Assembly (NCBI GenBank): GCA_017645905.1 | Contig: JAGCNO010000146.1 | Location: 1-38,216 of the forward strand | Origin: Prevotella sp. | Lineage (GTDB): Bacteria; Bacteroidota; Bacteroidia; Bacteroidales; Bacteroidaceae | Reading direction: 5' to 3' | DNA length: 38,216 bases | In this document: positions 32,347 to 38,216 of the stretch, piece by piece | Layout: each line of letters begins with the position of its first letter | Numbering within the stretch: the first letter of the stretch is position 1 | Notes under the pieces: generated by a model | The model's database searches: none | The model's input: the letters and a program-made list of their open reading frames with translations, nothing else | Told to the model about the DNA's origin: nothing | Program-made: the position numbers and the translations under genes

Positions 32347-32772
32347 ATGAATACAACAGAAGCTACGCAACGGTTAGAGCACAAGGGCATCAAAGCTACA
32401 GCCAACAGGATTTTGGTCTACCGCGAACTGGCACGACACAGACGTCCGCTAAGCCTGGCCGACATGGAGAACAGCATGCCGCAGATGGACAAGTCGAGCA
32501 TCTTCCGCGTGCTGTCGCTCTTCCTGGACCACGACGTGGTGCACACCTTCACAGACGGGCGCGGCGTGCAGAACTACGAGCTGTGTCACGACGACGGAGC
32601 GTGTCATCACGACGACGGCCACCTGCACTTCTACTGCGAGACGTGCCACCGCTCCTTCTGCCTCGACGACGTGCCGCTGCCCGAAATCGAGCTGCCAGAG
32701 GGCTATGCCCCACGCTCAGTATCGTTTGTCATCACGGGCGACTGTCCTGACTGCAGGAAAGCACGGCAGTAA
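32347..32772 (+). CDS. Fur-family metalloregulator
   Basis: 141 residues from the ATG at 32347; the longer open frame is rejected because it crosses the promoter. The winged helix (LEHKGIKATANRILVYRELA, MPQMDKSSIFRVLSLFLDHD) is followed by a metal-binding dimerisation domain with a His/Asp-rich sensor (CHHDDGHLHFYCETC) and two structural CxxC motifs (CETC, CPDC). Family members repress iron, zinc or peroxide-response genes when metal-loaded. Which metal cannot be decided here, though the HHDDGH cluster suggests Fur, Zur or PerR-like sensing. It is divergent from ychF and its transcript is probably leaderless. Confidence 0.9.
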   Translation: MNTTEATQRLEHKGIKATANRILVYRELARHRRPLSLADMENSMPQMDKSSIFRVLSLFLDHDVVHTFTDGRGVQNYELCHDDGACHHDDGHLHFYCETCHRSFCLDDVPLPEIELPEGYAPRSVSFVITGDCPDCRKARQ

Positions 32773-32802
32773 GTCTATGCCAGGAAACTACGTCTACAAA
32801 TG

Positions 32803-32837
32803 AAAAAGACCAGCACCCTTACTCAGAGTGACTGGCC
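32803..32837 (-). terminator. intrinsic terminator between convergent genes
   Basis: Arms GACCAG (32808-32813) and CTGGCC (32832-32837) pair with one G-T, extended inward by CACCC with GAGTG. The minus strand ends in five Ts (32803-32807). It terminates the Met-rich protein gene and perhaps weakly the Fur-family gene. Confidence 0.7.
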
Positions 32838-32864
32838 TTTCCTTATAATTATGAGAAATTGTTA

Positions 32865-33377
32865 TTATTCGAAGTACTCAATGGTGCGTGTCTGCTCCAT
32901 CTCCTGACCCATCATCGAGCCCTTGCGGCTGATCCAGTTGCCACGGTCGTCGTATTTGTAGTCGGTGAAGGGAGTCGACATTTCCTGGCCGCCCATGTCC
33001 ATTGTCTGTGCAGCCACAGCGCCCTTCTCATTGTAGGTGTACTTAATCACCATGTCGCGGCCCATCATGTTCATCGTCTGGCTTGCCACACGACCATTCT
33101 CCCAGGTAAACTTCACGGTTGACTCAGCTCCCTGCATCATCGTCATCTTGGCCGACTGCAGATAGCCGTTTTCATCATACACAAGGTCCGTCATACCCTC
33201 GCGCTCCATCTTGCCTTCCTTTGTGAAGGTGGTCTTCTGCACTCTGCCCATAAAGTCCATAGAGATGGTCTTCACAGGGCCGGTGGCCTCGTTCAGCTCT
33301 ACGTCGTGGAACTTTGACTGTGCCTGAATGGCAAACGGAATGGCCAGCATGGCCATCATCATCATAATCTTTTTCAT
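32865..33377 (-). CDS. secreted methionine-rich beta-repeat protein
   Basis: 170 residues with a signal peptide (MKKIMMMMAMLAIPFAIQAQ). The mature part is built of short repeating strands resembling RHS/YD-type units: VYDENGYLQSAKMTM, KYTYNEKGAVAAQTM, YKYDDRGNWISRKGS. Methionine is very frequent (23 of 170 residues), mostly as MM or MxM pairs (KMTMMQ, QTMNMMGRDM, GSMMGQEM). The fold is probably a small beta-sheet repeat. Function unknown; Met clusters can bind copper(I) or act as oxidant sinks, which is only a suggestion here. A terminator follows at 32803-32837. Confidence 0.78.
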   Translation of the reverse strand: MKKIMMMMAMLAIPFAIQAQSKFHDVELNEATGPVKTISMDFMGRVQKTTFTKEGKMEREGMTDLVYDENGYLQSAKMTMMQGAESTVKFTWENGRVASQTMNMMGRDMVIKYTYNEKGAVAAQTMDMGGQEMSTPFTDYKYDDRGNWISRKGSMMGQEMEQTRTIEYFE

Positions 33378-33417
33378 TGTTTTTTGGTATTAATGGTTAA
33401 TAATTGGATAAAAAGCA

Positions 33418-34611
<1,194 letters not shown>

Positions 34612-34687
34612 TTATGTAATACTATTGGTTGATTATTTCTTACTTAGACGCCGACCTCTGCAAAAAGTCAAACGCACCATTCGTTTG

Positions 34688-35902
34688 TTAGGGAATATTA
34701 ACATATAAAGTGGCACCTGCATGCTCCTTCACCAAGGCCGGCACCTCACCAGCAGGGACAACCGTATAGTCGTAGGGCACGATCACGGCGTCGTCTGAAG
34801 AACTGGGCGTAAAGCTCTCTGCACAGTAGTTGCTCGATGCCCATGTCCACCGTTTAGCGCTGTTTTCACTGAAAATATGTTTCACGCCTTCGTCAAAGTA
34901 ATTTCCCTCGATAAGAAATTCCGATTCTTTGCGGGCATTGATGCAGAGACCGGCACCGACACAACTGTAGTAGTTGTTCAGCATGTGAATCGTGCCATAA
35001 CGGGCCATAGGCATGCGCTGCTTGCAGCCCGTGCCCCACCAGTTGAAAGCAAAGGTGGTGTTGAGATAGTCCTCGTCCATGGCAAACCGGTCGCCGCTGC
35101 CAACGAGGTTAGTGTTCTGGTGCATGTATGAGCGGGCGGTATAGCTGAACGTACACCAGCTGACCGTGATGTAGTCCGACTGCATGTTAATGTCGAAGTT
35201 GCCGTCCATGCCGTCCATAAACGCACAATGGTCAATCCAGCAATGCGTGGCTCTGCCTGCTGACAGCAGGTCTTTGCCGCCCACGTCGATAGAGCCGGGG
35301 CCTACGAAGGTGAGGTTGCGGATGATGATGTTATTACACCTGCTAAGACTCATAATACCCGAATTGCGATAGCTCTCTTGGGTGTCTCCCGTATAATTAA
35401 TGATAAGCTGGCGAGTCATCAATTCGGTCGCCTCAGACACCCTCTGACCGGTGGACAGCGTTCCGCCAGTGCCGCCGCTGGTGCTCAGACTTGGTACGTC
35501 ATTGTCATCAAGGAGCTTTCTGATCTCATCGGTCACGTACCACTGGGTGCAGAGACGGGCATTGTTCACGCCCAACAGCGTCTTGTCAGATGTTCTGATG
35601 GTGACGTTGCTCGACACCATAAAGTCACCCTCAGAGCCATCGAAGATGATGACGTCATTCTGCTTGATGGCACTCTCAATAGTACCCTTCATGTCCTGCC
35701 CATTGGACTTCAGGACAACAACCTTACCTGTAAAATCGCTCGGTATGGGATAGGTATAGCAGCCGCCACCGGTAACGTCAAAAGTTCCGGTGCCATTAAG
35801 TGAGTCCCGGGTGCAGAAGCCGAAGGGGCTGTCCTGATCATATCCCGTCGCCACTGCCATCAGCGACAAAGCCAGTAGCGTGAAAAGAATAGTAAGTCTC
35901 AT
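34688..35902 (-). CDS. secreted pectate lyase, PL1 family
   Basis: 404 residues with a signal peptide (about 1-19). It is a parallel beta-helix with PL1 landmarks: NNIIIRNLTFVGPGSIDVGG, the WIDH motif (CWIDHCAFMDGMDGNFDI) with calcium-binding aspartates, and the catalytic arginine motif QRMPMARYG (Arg296 and Arg301). The enzyme cleaves polygalacturonate by beta-elimination outside the cytoplasm. It starts 21 nt after the carboxylesterase gene, so the two are co-transcribed, and the CE1-like esterase follows 79 bp later. Together they look like a small pectin-degrading unit. No SusCD pair is present in the window. Confidence 0.93.
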   Translation of the reverse strand: MRLTILFTLLALSLMAVATGYDQDSPFGFCTRDSLNGTGTFDVTGGGCYTYPIPSDFTGKVVVLKSNGQDMKGTIESAIKQNDVIIFDGSEGDFMVSSNVTIRTSDKTLLGVNNARLCTQWYVTDEIRKLLDDNDVPSLSTSGGTGGTLSTGQRVSEATELMTRQLIINYTGDTQESYRNSGIMSLSRCNNIIIRNLTFVGPGSIDVGGKDLLSAGRATHCWIDHCAFMDGMDGNFDINMQSDYITVSWCTFSYTARSYMHQNTNLVGSGDRFAMDEDYLNTTFAFNWWGTGCKQRMPMARYGTIHMLNNYYSCVGAGLCINARKESEFLIEGNYFDEGVKHIFSENSAKRWTWASSNYCAESFTPSSSDDAVIVPYDYTVVPAGEVPALVKEHAGATLYVNIP

Positions 35903-35923
35903 AACTCAGTTTCCATTAGTATT

Positions 35924-37498
35924 TCACCTCCTTTGCTTCTCCGTCTCTTCGCGCTTGGCCTTGAAGAAGCGGTCTACGAAGTCAATCTTGTCGCGATTGG
36001 GCACCATGATGAGCGAGGCTCCGTTGCTGAACTGCATCGTGGTAGGCTTCGCTTCGTCGAACGTCGGCCAGTAGGGCAGGCCCTTGCCGTTGGGATTGCC
36101 CGTCTTGGCAAAGTTCACCCAGTACTGCTGGAGTATCTCGGCCACGGCAGCCTCATGGGGATACTTGTCGGGCTGGTTGATGAACTCGTTGTTCAGATAC
36201 ATGATATCGTCGGCATGGGCCACACCCTTACGGCGAGGGTCCCGCGAGAAGCTGCGTGTGGAGGGCTGGGCGAGATAGGCAGCGTAGGCACCGCTCTTGC
36301 CCGTCTTGCTTTGCAGGCTCACCCAGGCATAGGAAGGCCAGGCAAAGCCCACATCGCGGAAGGCATCGCCATTGCCGTGCCAAGCCTCGTCGTCGGTATT
36401 GCCGGGATAGACCTTCAGGGCCTCGTCGGCAAAGTCGCCGAAGACCTGTCGCGCCTGTTTCTGATAGTCCTCCGCCTTGATGTTGCCGGGTGAGAAGAGG
36501 GCACCCTCGTCACTGTTGGTCATCACGATGACAGGCACGTCGTTATACTCGCCACGCTCATAGAGGCGGTACTGGTCGTCGCAGATGACATAGCCGTCGA
36601 CACAAGGCCAGAAGCCGCCGAAGCCCACGTTACCGTCGCAAAGCTCCATCGCCGGCATCTTGCGCATCTGCTTGATGTTCTTCTTCTTCAGATGTTTCTG
36701 GAAAGCGACTCCCTGCTGCTCGGCACCCTTCTGCGAAGCATCCTGCCCGAAGCGGCGAGGCTGGTCGCTCCAAGGGGCAAACGAGCCGCCGCTATGGCTG
36801 ATGGCAGCACGGAAGAGGCCCTTGGCCAAAGGCGAGCCACAAAGCATGCTACAGCTGATGGCACCTGCCGACTCGCCGAAGATGGTCACCTTCGAGGGGT
36901 CACCGCCGAAGTTCTGGATGTTGCGCTGAATCCATTTCAGGGCGTATATCTGGTCGAGCAGACCGTAGTTGCCCGAATGTCCGTCGGGCGACTCCTTCGT
37001 GAGTTCCGGGTGAGCCATGAAGCCTAAGGCACCCGTACGGTACTCGATGCTGACGATGACCACTCCGCGACGGGCAAGGCTCGTCCACAAGTCGCCGCCA
37101 TACCACTCTGTCTGGAAGCCGCCGCCATGAATCCAAGCCATAACGGGGAGCCTCTCGGCAGCCGACTTAGCAGGTGTAGCAACAGCAAGATACAGGCAGT
37201 CCTCACTCATCATGTCTGCCGTCCGGCCAGGCCGTGTAGGCTGTGGCGGCAGCGGGCCGAACGTGTCGCACAGCCTCACGCCCTCCCAGGCCTTGGCAGG
37301 CTGGGGAGCCTTCCAGCGGAGGTCGCCCACAGGCGGAGCGGCATACGGTATGGCCTTATAGACCGCAAGGTCTGAGCCGTCAAGGATTCCTTCAACTTCG
37401 CCCGTTTCCACGTGCGTCTTCAACAATGGCTGTGCCTGTGCGAAAGAAACAGCCAGTAGCACAAATGCTGCTACGAAAAATCTTTGCTTCGTCATCAT
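35924..37498 (-). CDS. secreted type-B carboxylesterase
   Basis: 524 residues from the ATG at 37498 (a second ATG follows at once); the longer frame from 37537 is rejected because it begins upstream of the -7 element. A signal peptide (KQRFFVAAFVLLAVSFAQAQ) is followed by the carboxylesterase type-B signatures SEDCLYLAVATP and IFGESAGAISCSM with nucleophile Ser210. Oxyanion motif GGGF is in WIHGGGFQTEW, and the C-terminal catalytic His region lies near KGVAHADDIMYL. The family hydrolyses carboxylic esters; next to a pectate lyase, pectin or plant-ester deacylation is a fair inference. It is the first gene of a probable three-gene operon. Confidence 0.92.
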   Translation of the reverse strand: MMTKQRFFVAAFVLLAVSFAQAQPLLKTHVETGEVEGILDGSDLAVYKAIPYAAPPVGDLRWKAPQPAKAWEGVRLCDTFGPLPPQPTRPGRTADMMSEDCLYLAVATPAKSAAERLPVMAWIHGGGFQTEWYGGDLWTSLARRGVVIVSIEYRTGALGFMAHPELTKESPDGHSGNYGLLDQIYALKWIQRNIQNFGGDPSKVTIFGESAGAISCSMLCGSPLAKGLFRAAISHSGGSFAPWSDQPRRFGQDASQKGAEQQGVAFQKHLKKKNIKQMRKMPAMELCDGNVGFGGFWPCVDGYVICDDQYRLYERGEYNDVPVIVMTNSDEGALFSPGNIKAEDYQKQARQVFGDFADEALKVYPGNTDDEAWHGNGDAFRDVGFAWPSYAWVSLQSKTGKSGAYAAYLAQPSTRSFSRDPRRKGVAHADDIMYLNNEFINQPDKYPHEAAVAEILQQYWVNFAKTGNPNGKGLPYWPTFDEAKPTTMQFSNGASLIMVPNRDKIDFVDRFFKAKREETEKQRR

Positions 37499-37524
37499 TA
37501 ATATAAAGACAATACTTTTGTGTG

Positions 37525-37532
37525 CAAAAGTA
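37525..37532 (-). promoter_or_regulatory. -7 element of the pectin/esterase operon
   Basis: The minus strand reads TACTTTTG followed by C, 26 nt before the ATG at 37498. The -33 position lacks TTTG. Confidence 0.65.
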
Positions 37533-37672
37533 CACATTCTTTTCCAACCAGAAAAGAAAAAGGCAGAAAAATTCTAAATAATTATACCTTGAAAGTTTGC
37601 TCTTAGGGGAATCTCAGCTTATGAGTAATCAAGAATTCAAGTTTCGGAAGTAATGAAGTGTCGCGCTGCAAA

Positions 37673-37833
37673 GCCCCGTAGGGGCAAAATAGGGGTAGCC
37701 AGCCATTAAATGGCTGGTATGTAGAAGCCGCAGGGAAAGCATGCCGTAGGTATGCGATATGCATTACCTAATTATCGCGTACCTACGGCACGCCCGTTAT
37801 CGTCACCATTTTACCAGCCATAAGAATGGCTGG
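37673..37833. repeat. composite REP cluster beside the RAYT gene
   Basis: Four palindromes in a row: GCCCCGTAGGGGC (37673-37685); CCAGCCATTAAATGGCTGG (37699-37717); a long hairpin with 21-bp arms at 37739-37759 and 37773-37793 (19 of 21 paired, arm begins GCATGCCGTAGG); and CCAGCCAT-AAGA-ATGGCTGG (37814-37833). The two CCAGCCAT palindromes flank the long hairpin, like a BIME. The last one overlaps the 3' end of the RAYT frame. The stretch 37538-37672 upstream shows nothing else. Confidence 0.88.
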
Positions 37834-38216
37834 CCGCTCGGCATCCCGTGGAGATTCCAGGCGTAACGAGCACCGTGCCCTCTTCGGCTATGCGCAGCAG
37901 ACGGGCACGCTCCTGCCGATAGGCCTCAGTGAGTTCAGTGGGCTGGCCTGTAGCCCTGTCCTTGCGATGAAAGAACACCTGTTCCTTCATAGGATATTTC
38001 AGCAAGAACAGGTTCCCAAAGGCAGCATATTCCCGACCAGCAATACAAAGATGCAACTGACGCTCCATGAGCCGGGGACACTCCTCACGAATACGGGCCC
38101 GAAGGGGGTTCTCCTGCATGTATCGCTTGATGTTTTCAAGCATGCCAGGCCGGTTGATGATGCGGTCGTGGTAGCCCTTCTCGAAAAGAACCGGGCGAAG
38201 CTGTCCGTTTCCCGAA
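37811..38216 (-). CDS. REP-associated tyrosine transposase (RAYT/Y1-like), partial
   Basis: The frame is open to the window edge on the minus strand, so the 5' part, including the HUH catalytic motif, lies outside. The visible part reads RPVLFEKGYHDRIINRPG then MLENIKRYMQENPLRARI, the typical C-terminal signature of RAYT/Y1 transposases (gyhDri..., rYi.eNP.rA). A second domain (AAFGNLFLLKYPMKEQVFFH, EEGTVLVTPGIS) resembles the Rossmann-like extension seen in Bacteroidetes members, but it stops soon after TPGIS, with the last residues (SHSYGW) encoded by a REP palindrome, so the 3' end is probably truncated. RAYTs cut single-stranded REP hairpins; the cluster at 37673-37833 is its likely substrate. 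Confidence 0.8.
   Translation of the reverse strand, partial: SGNGQLRPVLFEKGYHDRIINRPGMLENIKRYMQENPLRARIREECPRLMERQLHLCIAGREYAAFGNLFLLKYPMKEQVFFHRKDRATGQPTELTEAYRQERARLLRIAEEGTVLVTPGISTGCRAASHSYGW

Noticed and set aside
37499-37537. Upstream ATG for the type-B carboxylesterase
   Set aside because: It begins upstream of the promoter -7 element, whose bases it would include as codons; the ATG at 37498 fits a normal signal peptide.

Overview
The window looks like chromosomal DNA of a Prevotella-type member of the Bacteroidales. Evidence: a BspA-like leucine-rich-repeat protein, a PorT-like barrel, a carboxypeptidase-regulatory/TonB-plug outer-membrane protein, pectin and galactoside hydrolases, the conserved dut-TPR-DUF4292-EnvC block, and many promoters of the Bacteroidetes form (TTTG, about 20 bp, TAnnTTTG) with no Shine-Dalgarno sequence. 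The genus is inferred from gene content only.

Layout. 1-1713: 3' part of a BspA-like surface protein, ending at a bidirectional terminator. 1832-3882: a secreted TPR protein and a 55-residue 2[4Fe-4S] ferredoxin, with a 22-bp tandem array between them. 4084-5424: PorT-like barrel plus a thioredoxin-fold lipoprotein. 5433-12446 (minus): a tripartite RND efflux operon (adaptor, pump, outer-membrane factor) followed by an LpxA-like acyltransferase; every gap in it holds an inverted or G/C-rich repeat. 12644-14090: a small unknown gene with a possibly shifted start, about 600 bp of gene-free repeat DNA, and nrdG. 14238-19953: a GH35 beta-galactosidase and a large outer-membrane barrel protein with a Gly/Arg-rich tail. 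20169-22725: a BlaI/BlaR1-type regulator-protease pair with a clear dyad operator; the gene junction is built from the 22-bp repeat. 22740-24682: a cassette between two 87-bp direct repeats, holding a membrane-spanning HTH regulator and a small secreted protein. 24689-31060 (minus): prfB, a 52-residue membrane protein, CYTH, dut, TPR, DUF4292 and EnvC-like genes, probably one operon. 31115-32772: divergent ychF and a Fur-family gene. 32865-37498 (minus): a secreted Met-rich protein and a pectin/ester-hydrolase group (CE1-like esterase, PL1 pectate lyase, type-B carboxylesterase). 37673-38216: a REP palindrome cluster abutting a truncated REP-associated (RAYT/Y1) transposase gene that runs off the window.

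The most interesting signals are these. (1) TGCAAA boxes spaced exactly 11 bp apart lie at the same distance from the promoters of the membrane HTH gene and of its small secreted neighbour, which suggests a self-contained sensory circuit in a repeat-bounded cassette. (2) A 22-bp tandem repeat occurs at three loci; on one strand its typical unit has no stop codon in any frame, and it has been absorbed into the end of the blaI-like gene and the start of the blaR-like gene. (3) A RAYT gene sits directly beside its probable REP palindromes. All functional statements rest on reading motifs by eye; no database search was run.
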